The notes under the pieces were generated by a model that worked only from the letters and a program-made list of their open reading frames with translations, searched no databases and was not told the DNA's origin. Source: CAYXUG01 sp964468655 (GTDB taxonomy: Bacteria; Fidelibacterota; Marinisomatia; Marinisomatales; CAYXUG01). From it: 21,604 nt of DNA. A program made the position numbers and the translations under genes. This document shows, one piece after another, positions 1 to 7,478 of this stretch (positions within the stretch are counted from its first letter, which is position 1; each line of letters starts with the position of its first letter). The stretch lies in the NCBI GenBank assembly GCA_964468655.1, contig CAYXUG010000038.1, positions 1-21,604 on the forward strand. The letters are read 5' to 3'.

Positions 1-1664
1 TCTATCATCAATCTTCCTATCGCTTCCTGTACTTTTTTTTCTGCCTTAGTATCGAGAGAGGAAGTGGCTTCATCCATAATTAATATGGGCGGATTTTTAA
101 GAATCGCTCTTGCGATGGAAATGCGCTGCTTCTGTCCGCCGGAAAGTTTTACACCCCTTTCGCCAACTATGGTATCAAATCCCTGGGGCTGCTCTAAAAT
201 AAATTCCAGCGCATTTGCCATTTCTGCTGCTTGTCGTATCTTAACAATGTCTGCAGTTTCATCACCATAAGCAATATTATTTGCAATTGTATCATTAAAT
301 AAAATGATTTCCTGTGGTACAATTCCCATTTGATGCCTAAGTGCTTGAAGCTTAATTTTTCGTATATCAATACCGTCAATTGTAATTTGACCATTTCTCA
401 CATCATAGAACCTTGGAATAAGATCAGCAAGAGTAGATTTGCCTGCACCGCTTTCCCCAACCACGGCAACAACTTCACCCTTATTAATTGAAAAACTTAT
501 ATTCTCAATTACATTTTGATTTTCAATTGAATTGTAGGAAAAGGATACATTTCTAAATTCCAGCTTATCACTGAAATCATCTATAATCAAATGCTCCACA
601 GAATCTGTAATGGTTCTTGGTGTATCCAACAGAGAAAAAATTCTCTGTCCCGAAGCAATCGCAGTCTGAATATTCTGATTAACTGTATTCATACTTTTTA
701 TGGGAGTAAGCACAGAAAATAGTATTAAAACGAATCTAATGAAATCTTCCGGATCCATTGATTGGTAAAGTATTACTTCCCTTCCACCAAGCCATAAAAG
801 AATTACACCAATGACAACGCCCATTATTTCAGTGATGGGAGTCGAGGCGTATCGAAGGTTATACTGATTTCTAAGTAAACGGTAGTGTTTTTCAGTCTCC
901 GATTTAAACTTTTTTCTTTCATGTCTTTCCATGACGAAAGATTTAACAATTCGAATTGAACTCAATTTTTCTTGGAGAATAGACACAATACCTGAAACCT
1001 GTTTAGACGACCGGTATGCCTTTCTTCTAATGCTCTTCCCGACGGTTACTATAAAAATTCCGGCAAGAGGAAGAATAACAAGGGAAAAAAGAGTTAGTTT
1101 CCAGTTAATAATAAATAAAAGTGCTGAGAACGCAAGAATGTTAATCGGTTCCACAAGCAGTTTGTGGAAACTCACCGAAATAGAACCCCTCACAACCATA
1201 ACATCATTCAGAACAATTGATGTCAATTCACCTGCTTTCTTTCTGTCAAAAAATGACATGGATAAGGAGGTAATGTGGTCAAATAACTTATTTCGTAAAT
1301 CTCTGATAACCCTGAACTGAACAATCCCAACAAGAAGATTCTTCAGGTACAAGAAAATATTTTTTAGAAAAAATATGACCAGAATTGAAATACACAAGGC
1401 CCAGAGAGTATCAACCGGTGTACCCTTCAAAATTACACGATTTGTCCACAATTTGATGAATTCATTTGGACTCAGGTTATTTTTGATTTCCAATGCTGTC
1501 TGGTTTGAAACAAGGGAATTAAAATCTGTCAGAATATTATTAATAAGTGATGCCGTCACCCATATTGAAAGTGTATTAAATAATACATAAAGAAGAGATG
1601 CAGTGAGTGAAATTGCGATCAGATACCAATACGGTTTTGCCAAAGATAAAATGCGTTTATACAT
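1..1664 (-). CDS. ABC exporter half-transporter, MsbA/multidrug type (C-terminus cut by window edge)
   Basis: Fused permease-ATPase that would dimerise in the inner membrane and export a lipid, drug or similar hydrophobic compound; the substrate cannot be read from the sequence. The start is at 1664 (MYKRILSLAKPYW), preceded by AAGGTG, and 554 codons are visible. The first 320 or so residues are hydrophobic with exporter-type features (SFFDRKKAGEL, then VKSFVMERHE). The ATPase domain has Walker A GESGAGKST near residues 403-412, a PQEIILFNDTIANNI Q-loop region, signature LSGGQKQR from 507, Walker B ILIMDE with D531/E532, and a SSLDT D-loop. The switch histidine lies beyond the left edge. The gene overlaps the end of the acetyltransferase gene by 8 nt, so the two are probably translationally coupled. 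The class is certain; any specific role such as lipid A flipping is not. Confidence 0.95.
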   Translation of the reverse strand, partial: MYKRILSLAKPYWYLIAISLTASLLYVLFNTLSIWVTASLINNILTDFNSLVSNQTALEIKNNLSPNEFIKLWTNRVILKGTPVDTLWALCISILVIFFLKNIFLYLKNLLVGIVQFRVIRDLRNKLFDHITSLSMSFFDRKKAGELTSIVLNDVMVVRGSISVSFHKLLVEPINILAFSALLFIINWKLTLFSLVILPLAGIFIVTVGKSIRRKAYRSSKQVSGIVSILQEKLSSIRIVKSFVMERHERKKFKSETEKHYRLLRNQYNLRYASTPITEIMGVVIGVILLWLGGREVILYQSMDPEDFIRFVLILFSVLTPIKSMNTVNQNIQTAIASGQRIFSLLDTPRTITDSVEHLIIDDFSDKLEFRNVSFSYNSIENQNVIENISFSINKGEVVAVVGESGAGKSTLADLIPRFYDVRNGQITIDGIDIRKIKLQALRHQMGIVPQEIILFNDTIANNIAYGDETADIVKIRQAAEMANALEFILEQPQGFDTIVGERGVKLSGGQKQRISIARAILKNPPILIMDEATSSLDTKAEKKVQEAIGRLMI

Positions 1665-2112
1665 GCGTCACCTTCTCACCTTTATAAATCATTTTTTTAT
1701 GAGGAATCCCTGCTTCATAAAAAATGTCTCCCACACATTCAAAGTCAAGTTTTTCATAAAATTGAATTACCGATTCCTGGGCATGAAGATATATATTCTC
1801 CCGTTTTCTCAATTGTTCGAGTGAAAATTCCACTAATTTCTTCCCGGCATTTAATCCTCTGAAGGAAGATAACACAGCAAATCGTTCAAGTTTAATACCT
1901 TTTTCGGTTTCTCTCCATCTTGCTGTTCCCACCGGTTTCCCTTTTACCCTGGCAATGATATGGGTTGCTGAATCGTCAAATCCATCCATTTCAATGGAAG
2001 GATCAACAGATTGTTCTTCAATAAACACTTTTTTTCGAATAGCAAATGCTTCCTTTTGTTCCATTGTGGAATCTACATATTTCACAACAATATCGGTTAA
2101 TTGATTTTTCAT
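1657..2112 (-). CDS. GNAT-family N-acetyltransferase
   Basis: A 151-residue single-domain GNAT protein expected to transfer an acetyl group from acetyl-CoA to an amine; the substrate is unknown. The N-terminal part carries the R-K-K-V-F-I-E-E-Q motif (residues 26-34) typical of the ElaA/YjcF-like branch. The acetyl-CoA pyrophosphate loop is RFAVLSSFRGLNAGKKL, with RGLNAG at 85-90. The C-terminus has the family's F-Y-E-x-G-I-P-H-x-x-M signature (131-141). Length is normal for a single GNAT domain. The start at 2112 has no good Shine-Dalgarno sequence. The gene is first in an operon with the ABC exporter, whose ATG lies inside its last codons, so modification and export of one compound is possible but is only inferred from that linkage. 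Confidence 0.88.
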   Translation of the reverse strand: MKNQLTDIVVKYVDSTMEQKEAFAIRKKVFIEEQSVDPSIEMDGFDDSATHIIARVKGKPVGTARWRETEKGIKLERFAVLSSFRGLNAGKKLVEFSLEQLRKRENIYLHAQESVIQFYEKLDFECVGDIFYEAGIPHKKMIYKGEKVTHV

Positions 2113-2120
2113 TTCAGGGA

Positions 2121-2145
2121 TTTTGAAATAGTCTTCAAAATTATA
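2121..2145 (-). promoter_or_regulatory. -10 box with adjacent palindrome, GNAT-ABC operon
   Basis: Read on the minus strand, a perfect TATAAT (2145-2140) lies 28 nt before the GNAT start codon. It runs directly into the perfect inverted repeat TTTTGAA-N6-TTCAAAA (2140-2121), which would cover about -7 to +13. That is a usual repressor position. The -35 is poor, so the promoter call rests mainly on the -10. The repeat could instead be a hairpin at the 5' end of the mRNA. Confidence 0.5.
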
Positions 2146-2185
2146 TGCGCAAACCTATTTGATCTTCAGAACTATTTTCAAGAAT

Positions 2186-2824
2186 CTAATGATTGAAATA
2201 GAGGTAGGTTACAACTGCCATTATTACCAGAATAATTCCCATGATCTGCTTTTCATTATGTTCCAAAAAATGGAATTTCATTGCTTCCAACCCTTTCCTG
2301 CCCAATTCTACCATTAACATAATCCCTGCAACAGTAATAACAAAATAAGTTACCGCAACAATAAAAATACCTATCCATCCAACAACTGAAGCATTAAAAA
2401 AATAGGACTCAATCTCAATACATGGGGAAAAAAACATTGCTAATGCCAGCGAGAACACCGCTGCCTTTTCAGATTTCCCTGAAACTTTATCAAGATGCAA
2501 ATGCCGGTGTTCATGATTCCTTCGGGTATCCCGTATTCCTCCAATAAGATAATATAATCCAAATGCAAAAAACAAAGCAGGGGCTGCAATCTCCATGGCA
2601 TGTAAACTGACATCGGTTAACCGTATTCCCAGAAGACCCACCAAAATACCAATCAATATGGAACTGGAAGTATGTGCGATCCCTGCTAAAAAGGCAACTC
2701 TTCTCATTTTCGACTTATTCCATTTCTGACCTTTTCCCATCACTAGAATTGGCACCCAGTGATTAGGGATAATCGCATGAATGATGCTAAGTACAATACT
2801 TCCAATAATTATGTTGACTACCAT
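2186..2824 (-). CDS. Small polytopic membrane protein, putative metal-ion transporter (NicO/UreH/TauE-like)
   Basis: A 212-residue inner-membrane protein with about six hydrophobic segments (roughly 3-29, 42-66, 78-97, 121-140, 148-172, 193-209). TM1 contains H-A-I-I-P-N-H-W (16-23), reminiscent of the histidine motif in the first helix of nickel/cobalt carriers and RcnA/UreH-type exporters. A cytosolic-type loop has the His-rich run NHEHRHLHL (103-111), common in Ni/Co transporters. A second conserved-looking site is S-P-C-I-E-I-E (133-139). I infer divalent metal transport; the ion and direction are not determined. The start at 2824 has no Shine-Dalgarno sequence and lies only a few bases from a predicted transcription start, so the mRNA may be nearly leaderless. 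The gene is divergent from the acylase gene. Confidence 0.6.
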   Translation of the reverse strand: MVVNIIIGSIVLSIIHAIIPNHWVPILVMGKGQKWNKSKMRRVAFLAGIAHTSSSILIGILVGLLGIRLTDVSLHAMEIAAPALFFAFGLYYLIGGIRDTRRNHEHRHLHLDKVSGKSEKAAVFSLALAMFFSPCIEIESYFFNASVVGWIGIFIVAVTYFVITVAGIMLMVELGRKGLEAMKFHFLEHNEKQIMGIILVIMAVVTYLYFNH

Positions 2825-2834
2825 CTGTATTTAA

Positions 2835-2863
2835 ATATTACAATTTTGCTAACTTCATGTTAA
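2835..2863 (-). promoter_or_regulatory. Predicted sigma70 promoter of the membrane-transporter gene
   Basis: Minus-strand TTAACA (-35, 2863-2858), a 17-nt spacer, then TAATAT (-10, 2840-2835). Transcription would start near 2828, only about 4 nt from the ATG at 2824. A separate inverted repeat CCTTG-TTC-CAAGG lies upstream at 2879-2891. Confidence 0.4.
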
Positions 2864-3028
2864 GAAATTACTATCCCACCTTGTTCCAAGGATTTTTTTA
2901 TGGATTGAATTAAGTATAACATCATAAATTGACGAAGATAATCAGAAATAAAATTTATTTCCTATCAGATTATTAAGAGATATTTTAAAATGTAAATCGT
3001 TTTTAAATTATAACGGATTACAACAAGA

Positions 3029-5146
3029 ATGAAATTTAAAACAATAATTATCACAATCTTCATCTTTTCATGGATGGGATGCTCTTTTAACTCGCCCACC
3101 AAAAGTCCAATCCAAAAAATAACTTCTTCCAGTAAATCTAAATATGATGTCCGAATATTACGAGATACTTGGGGAGTGCCTCATATTTTCGGAAAAACGG
3201 ATGAAGATGTTGCTTTTGGATTTGCATATGCTCACTCCGAAGACGATTTCAAAACGATTCAGGAAGTCCTACTTACTATCAGAGGAAAATCTGCTTCTGT
3301 TTTTGGTAAAAATCATGCAAAAATAGATTATATCATTCATCTGATGAGAGTTCGTGAATTTGCTGAAGAAAAATATGATAGTGAACTTTCAGAAAAAATG
3401 AAACAGGTGATAGCAGCTTATTGTGAAGGTCTTAATCATTATGCAAACCAGCATCCTGATGAAATACTTGCTGATATTTTCCCTTCCACACCTATAGACA
3501 TCGTTGCTGGATTTGAATTCAAAGCACCTTTTTTTTACGGTTTGGATGGTGTTTTAAAAGATATCTATTTATCTGAACAAAATCATGAAATATCCGAAAA
3601 AAATGACGGAATAGATGCACTCATTCAAAATTTAGTCCCTAAGGGCTCAAATTCATTTGCTGTCTCTCCGAATCGTACACCAGATAAGAAAACCCGTTTG
3701 GCAATCAATACACACCAACCTTGGAAAGGACAATCAGCATGGTATGAAGTACACCTAAATAGTGAGGAAGGGTGGAATATGGTGGGGGGTACTTTCCCGG
3801 GTTCGCCTGTTGTATTTATCGGACACAATGAAAATCTTGGATGGACACATACAGTTAACATGCCTGATTTGGTCGATATTTATGTACTTGAAATTAATCC
3901 GGAAAATCCAGATCAATATCTGTTTGATGGAAAATGGCTTGAATTGGAATCGAAGAAAGTGCCAATCAAAGTGAAGTTAATTGGGCCGTTCTCATGGACA
4001 TTTAAGCGTGAAGTTTTATGGTCTGTTCACGGGCCTGTAATAAGACAATCCCATGGAACCTATGCAATACGTTATGCAGGTCTTGGCGAAATTCGTCAGA
4101 TTGAACAATGGTATCGTATGAATAAATCTTCCACATTCGGTGAATGGAAGACCGCCATGAAAATGAACGCTTTACCATCACTAAACACGATGTACGCTGA
4201 TAAGAAGGGAAACATTTTTTACGTTTATAATGCAAAATTCCCCATTAGAAATGACCAATATGATTGGTCTCAATATTTACCCGGAAATACATCGGAAACA
4301 CTTTGGAAAGACTATCTTCCATTCGATGAACTTCCACAGGTATCGAATCCGTCAGCAGGGTTCCTTCAGAACTGTAACAATACACCATTCCAAACAACAG
4401 TTGGTCAGGATAATCCTAATCCAACAGAATTTTCAACCACCCTCGGGATTGAAACCCACATGACAAACCGCTCAATGAGGGCAATCGAACTTTTTGGCAA
4501 TGATACATCTATTACAAAAGAAGAATTCTACTCATACAAATTCGATACAAAATATTCTGAAAATTCTGTTATCATGAAAAGTGTACACTCGGTTCTCAAG
4601 CAACCTCCCCCTGAAGAGGGTATTTTGAAAGAAGCATTCGACGTATTAAAAAACTGGGATGGTGATACGGGTCCTGAAAGCAAAGGCACTGCACTGGTCG
4701 TATTATCCATGCGTCCATCTGATGCCAATAAATCATCCATCGACCCGTCAATTCTTTTGGATCGCATCTACGATTCTGCTGTTCTTCTCAAAAAGATTTA
4801 TGGTCGATTAGATGTTCCATGGAAAATCGTGAACCGGTTGGTAAGAGGAACCATTGACCTGGGATTGGGTGGTGCACCAGATATTCTACGGGCCGTTTAT
4901 GGAAGATGGAGCGATAAGAACCGAATCGAAGGCACTGCCGGAGATTGTTATATAATGATGGTAGAATGGAATAGAAATGGGAATGTCAATTCCCAAAGCA
5001 TCCACCAATTCGGAAGTGCAACCTCAAAAGTGGATTCCCCTCATTTTGCGGATCAGGCAAAATTATTTGCAAATCAAAAGTTTAAACCTGTATGGTTTGA
5101 AAAATCAGAAATTTTAAATAACTTGGAGAGTGAATATAGTCCTTAA
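3029..5146 (+). CDS. Penicillin acylase family (Ntn-hydrolase) lipoprotein
   Basis: A 705-residue precursor of an N-terminal-nucleophile amidohydrolase of the penicillin G acylase / acyl-homoserine-lactone acylase superfamily, which hydrolyses an amide bond of an acylated substrate. The N-terminus has a lipoprotein-type signal ending W-M-G-C18; Trp at -3 is unusual for a lipobox. An alpha-chain region (about 38-185) is followed by a spacer and the self-cleavage site G206-S207-N208, where Ser207 would become the beta-chain nucleophile. Downstream are THQPWKGQSAWYEVHL, VGGTFPGSP, a W-S-V-H-G-P segment, FLQNCNNTPF, and the conserved C-terminal GSATSKVDSPHFADQ. Length is normal. It stands alone, divergent from the metal-transporter gene. 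The substrate (beta-lactam, acyl-homoserine lactone, N-acyl amino acid or other) cannot be assigned. Confidence 0.93.
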   Translation: MKFKTIIITIFIFSWMGCSFNSPTKSPIQKITSSSKSKYDVRILRDTWGVPHIFGKTDEDVAFGFAYAHSEDDFKTIQEVLLTIRGKSASVFGKNHAKIDYIIHLMRVREFAEEKYDSELSEKMKQVIAAYCEGLNHYANQHPDEILADIFPSTPIDIVAGFEFKAPFFYGLDGVLKDIYLSEQNHEISEKNDGIDALIQNLVPKGSNSFAVSPNRTPDKKTRLAINTHQPWKGQSAWYEVHLNSEEGWNMVGGTFPGSPVVFIGHNENLGWTHTVNMPDLVDIYVLEINPENPDQYLFDGKWLELESKKVPIKVKLIGPFSWTFKREVLWSVHGPVIRQSHGTYAIRYAGLGEIRQIEQWYRMNKSSTFGEWKTAMKMNALPSLNTMYADKKGNIFYVYNAKFPIRNDQYDWSQYLPGNTSETLWKDYLPFDELPQVSNPSAGFLQNCNNTPFQTTVGQDNPNPTEFSTTLGIETHMTNRSMRAIELFGNDTSITKEEFYSYKFDTKYSENSVIMKSVHSVLKQPPPEEGILKEAFDVLKNWDGDTGPESKGTALVVLSMRPSDANKSSIDPSILLDRIYDSAVLLKKIYGRLDVPWKIVNRLVRGTIDLGLGGAPDILRAVYGRWSDKNRIEGTAGDCYIMMVEWNRNGNVNSQSIHQFGSATSKVDSPHFADQAKLFANQKFKPVWFEKSEILNNLESEYSP

Positions 5147-5176
5147 ACTTAAAAATTATTTTGAGTAAATTAACTA

Positions 5177-5205
5177 TTGACTCTAAAAATAAAATCACAT
5201 AATAT
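5177..5205 (+). promoter_or_regulatory. Sigma70-type promoter of the small barrel gene
   Basis: TTGACT (-35, 5177-5182), a 17-nt AT-rich spacer, then TAATAT (-10, 5200-5205). The predicted transcription start near 5212 gives a leader of about 38 nt that includes the strong ribosome binding site GGAGG (5237-5241), 8 nt before the ATG. This is the clearest plus-strand promoter in the window. Confidence 0.65.
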
Positions 5206-5249
5206 AAAAACACGTACAACTCTAATAAAATTAACTGGAGGACTGGATA

Positions 5250-5855
5250 ATGAAAGATTTATCAAAACTTTTTAGTATTATTTTAGTTTTAACAATTTCT
5301 GTTTTTCCCCTGGCAGCTCAGGACGATGCAGACGGTGAAGCAACGGAAGAAGTCGTTGAAGATGAAATGTTTGAAGAAGAAATGGAAGACGTCGGGAGTC
5401 CATTGGCCGGGTTTACAGCTGGTTTGAATGTTGCCTATCCTGTCGTTACAGGAGAATATTATACTGAAGATGGTGACCTTGGACCTGTTGTAGGTTTTGT
5501 TGTAGGCACTCCTTATGGTTTGCCATTAGGTCCCTTTAACCTGGGTGTAGGTGCTGGACTTGATATTGCTATGTTCGGAAATAATAAAAATGAGGTCGGC
5601 TTTTTTGGAACTGTAAATGCTGTTGTTTATGAAACGCCACAAGGTCCTATTTCAGTATATGGCGGTATAGGTTTACTCGGTGGTGTTGGAATTATCGGCG
5701 GAGCTTCATTTGATTACTCAGTTTCAAATATTCCTCTTGTAATTAAACCTTATTTAAGAGCTAATATATCCAGTAGCGGCACTGAAGGTGGCGATCCTAC
5801 GGGCTGGATTCAATTAGGCGCAATGTTCAGCTACGATATTTCTACTCTATTCTAA
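5250..5855 (+). CDS. Small exported outer-membrane beta-barrel-like protein, unknown function
   Basis: A 201-residue protein with a clear signal peptide (MKDLSKLF then a hydrophobic core; likely cleavage after LAA23). The mature N-terminus is a strongly acidic linker (about 25-48, rich in E and D). Residues 52-201 are Gly-rich with alternating hydrophobic residues (GLNVAYPVV, VGFVVGTPYG, LGVGAGLDIAMFG, YGGIGLLGGVGIIGG) and end in a terminal Phe (SYDISTLF), as in outer-membrane beta-barrels recognised by the Bam machinery. I do not recognise a named family. It has its own promoter, the best Shine-Dalgarno sequence in the window and a strong terminator directly after it, so it is probably a well-expressed single-gene transcript. 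A porin-like or structural surface role is possible but not shown. Confidence 0.8.
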   Translation: MKDLSKLFSIILVLTISVFPLAAQDDADGEATEEVVEDEMFEEEMEDVGSPLAGFTAGLNVAYPVVTGEYYTEDGDLGPVVGFVVGTPYGLPLGPFNLGVGAGLDIAMFGNNKNEVGFFGTVNAVVYETPQGPISVYGGIGLLGGVGIIGGASFDYSVSNIPLVIKPYLRANISSSGTEGGDPTGWIQLGAMFSYDISTLF

Positions 5856-5876
5856 CAGAAATACTATAGACGATGT

Positions 5877-5908
5877 AAAAAAGGGCAACAGATGTTGCCT
5901 TTTTTTTT
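5877..5908 (+). terminator. Rho-independent terminator
   Basis: The stem GGCAAC / GTTGCC with loop AGAT is preceded by a run of A and followed by nine T residues. It lies 21 nt after the stop of the small barrel gene and ends 3 nt before the next start codon. Confidence 0.85.
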
Positions 5909-5911
5909 AAT

Positions 5912-6580
5912 ATGAAACTGACCGTCATTATCCCCATCTATAACGAAAAAGATACCTGTCAATCCCTTATAAAAAAGGTGCAGCTTGTCCCTATTGAAAA
6001 ACAGGTTATTGTTGTTGATGATAGATCAACCGATGGTTCAAGAGAAATACTGGAAAAAATTGATGGAATTGAACTATTGAAACATAGTGGAAATCTTGGC
6101 AAAGGAACTGCAATACAAACCGCAGTCCCACATATACAAGGCGATTATGTAATTCTTCAGGATGGAGATTTGGAATACGCTCCTGAAGATTATCAATCAT
6201 TACTAAAACCAATTTTAAATAAAGAAGTCGATGTTGTATTTGGAAGCAGGTGGTTAAATAAAAAAAATAAGTGGTCCTTCCATTTCATCGGCAACAGGTT
6301 ATTAACAATAATCTCAAATTTCATTAATTTTTGTTGGATAAACGATCTTGCATCGTGCTATAAGGTATTCCCAACTTCCATTTTCAAATCCTTGAACCTC
6401 AAATCAAAGGGCTTCGGTCTGGAAACTGAAATTGTAACAAAGTGTATTAGAAAGAATTATAGAATTTTAGAAATTCCTATTTCATACAATAGAAGGACTA
6501 TAAATGAGGGGAAAAAAATTAGATTGAAAGATGGTATGGTTGCATTGTGGAGCATCTTTAGATTTCGATTTTTTGATTAA
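5912..6580 (+). CDS. Family 2 glycosyltransferase, dolichol-phosphate mannosyltransferase-like
   Basis: A 222-residue GT-A fold enzyme expected to move a sugar from a nucleotide sugar to a lipid or polyprenyl-phosphate acceptor at the membrane. The N-terminus MKLTVIIPIYNE is the normal start of this family, which fixes the start codon although no Shine-Dalgarno sequence precedes it. Key sites are VVDDRSTDGS (D36, D37), QDGDLEYAPED (the DxD-like D84-G-D86), FGSRW (110-114), NDLASCYKVF (144-153) and the late EGKKIRLKDG (199-208). There is no C-terminal membrane segment, so it is a DPM1-like catalytic domain only. The ATG lies 3 nt after the T-tract of the preceding terminator. The acceptor is unknown; cell-envelope polysaccharide or lipid modification is the likely context. 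Confidence 0.9.
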   Translation: MKLTVIIPIYNEKDTCQSLIKKVQLVPIEKQVIVVDDRSTDGSREILEKIDGIELLKHSGNLGKGTAIQTAVPHIQGDYVILQDGDLEYAPEDYQSLLKPILNKEVDVVFGSRWLNKKNKWSFHFIGNRLLTIISNFINFCWINDLASCYKVFPTSIFKSLNLKSKGFGLETEIVTKCIRKNYRILEIPISYNRRTINEGKKIRLKDGMVALWSIFRFRFFD

Positions 6581-6672
6581 TATAAAGATATAATTCTTTC
6601 TCTTGTCTTTTGAAACAACAAATTGTAATCTCGCCAACGTCCTTTTTTTAATTCAATAATAGGTCTAATTAA

Positions 6673-7455
6673 ATGGGAACCAAAAAACAAGAGAAAAGAT
6701 TAAAAGAAAAATTTTACAAGGACCTATCTTTCGTCAACAGTCCCGATGCCAGAACAGTAAGGATTCTTTCAGAATATTACGGTCCTTACCGCCGCTTCAG
6801 GCAGATGAAGATAAAAGATACTATAGTCTTTTTTGGATCAGCGAGAATTCCTTCCCCCGAGAATAAAAATAATCCAAAGAATCAAGGTACCGCACAATTG
6901 GTCGACTATTACGAGAATGCCCGAAAATTATCTTATAAATTGACAAAATGGTCCAAGGGACTAAAAAATTCCAGCCACCGTTTCATTATCACTTCCGGAG
7001 GCGGTGGAGGGATTATGGAAGCTGCAAGCCGCGGTGCAAAAGAAGCTGATGGTTATTCCATAGGACTAAACATTTCTCTTCCCTTTGAATCAGCAGGTAA
7101 TCCATACACCACGGAAAAACTGGATTTCGAGTTTCACTACTTCTTCATGCGCAAGTACTGGTTTTTATATCTTGCAAAAGCGTTGGTTGTATTCCCCGGG
7201 GGATTTGGAACCCTTGATGAATTGATGGAACTTCTCACTTTAATTCAAACAGGTAAAATCAAGAAAAAACTTCCAGTCGTAGTATATGACAGCAAATTCT
7301 GGAAAAATGTAATTAATTTCGATTATATGGTGAAAATGGGTACTATCTCTAAAGAGGATTTGGACCTTTTTCATTTTTCAGATTCAGTCAACGATGCTTA
7401 TAAATTTCTTACGAAAGAATTAACAAAAACCCATTTAGCTGGAAAGAATTTTTAG
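6673..7455 (+). CDS. LOG-family protein (nucleoside 5'-monophosphate phosphoribohydrolase type)
   Basis: A 260-residue cytosolic Rossmann-fold protein of the LOG family, often mis-annotated as lysine decarboxylase. Characterised members split the N-glycosidic bond of AMP or cytokinin ribotides to release the base and ribose 5-phosphate. The signature is present: ITSGGGGGIMEAASRGA (106-122) and FPGGFGTLDE (174-183), with R160 in FFMRKYWF as the likely catalytic Arg. An N-terminal extension of about 48 residues, rich in Lys and Arg, precedes the DTIVFFGSARIP strand, as in the larger members of the family. AGG upstream of the ATG supports the start. It lies 23 nt before the large amidohydrolase gene, so cotranscription is plausible. 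Whether it acts on purine monophosphates or on another nucleotide is not determined. Confidence 0.9.
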   Translation: MGTKKQEKRLKEKFYKDLSFVNSPDARTVRILSEYYGPYRRFRQMKIKDTIVFFGSARIPSPENKNNPKNQGTAQLVDYYENARKLSYKLTKWSKGLKNSSHRFIITSGGGGGIMEAASRGAKEADGYSIGLNISLPFESAGNPYTTEKLDFEFHYFFMRKYWFLYLAKALVVFPGGFGTLDELMELLTLIQTGKIKKKLPVVVYDSKFWKNVINFDYMVKMGTISKEDLDLFHFSDSVNDAYKFLTKELTKTHLAGKNF

Positions 7456-7478
7456 ATTCGGCTATACTTGAAAAAAGA

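Noticed and set aside
931..1320. 129-codon open frame on the plus strand
   Set aside because: It lies antisense inside the membrane domain of the ABC exporter, whose minus-strand frame carries all the motifs.
2879..2904. CCTTG-TTC-CAAGG followed by a T-run as a plus-strand terminator
   Set aside because: No plus-strand gene lies upstream of it in the window; a regulatory palindrome in the divergent region is more likely.
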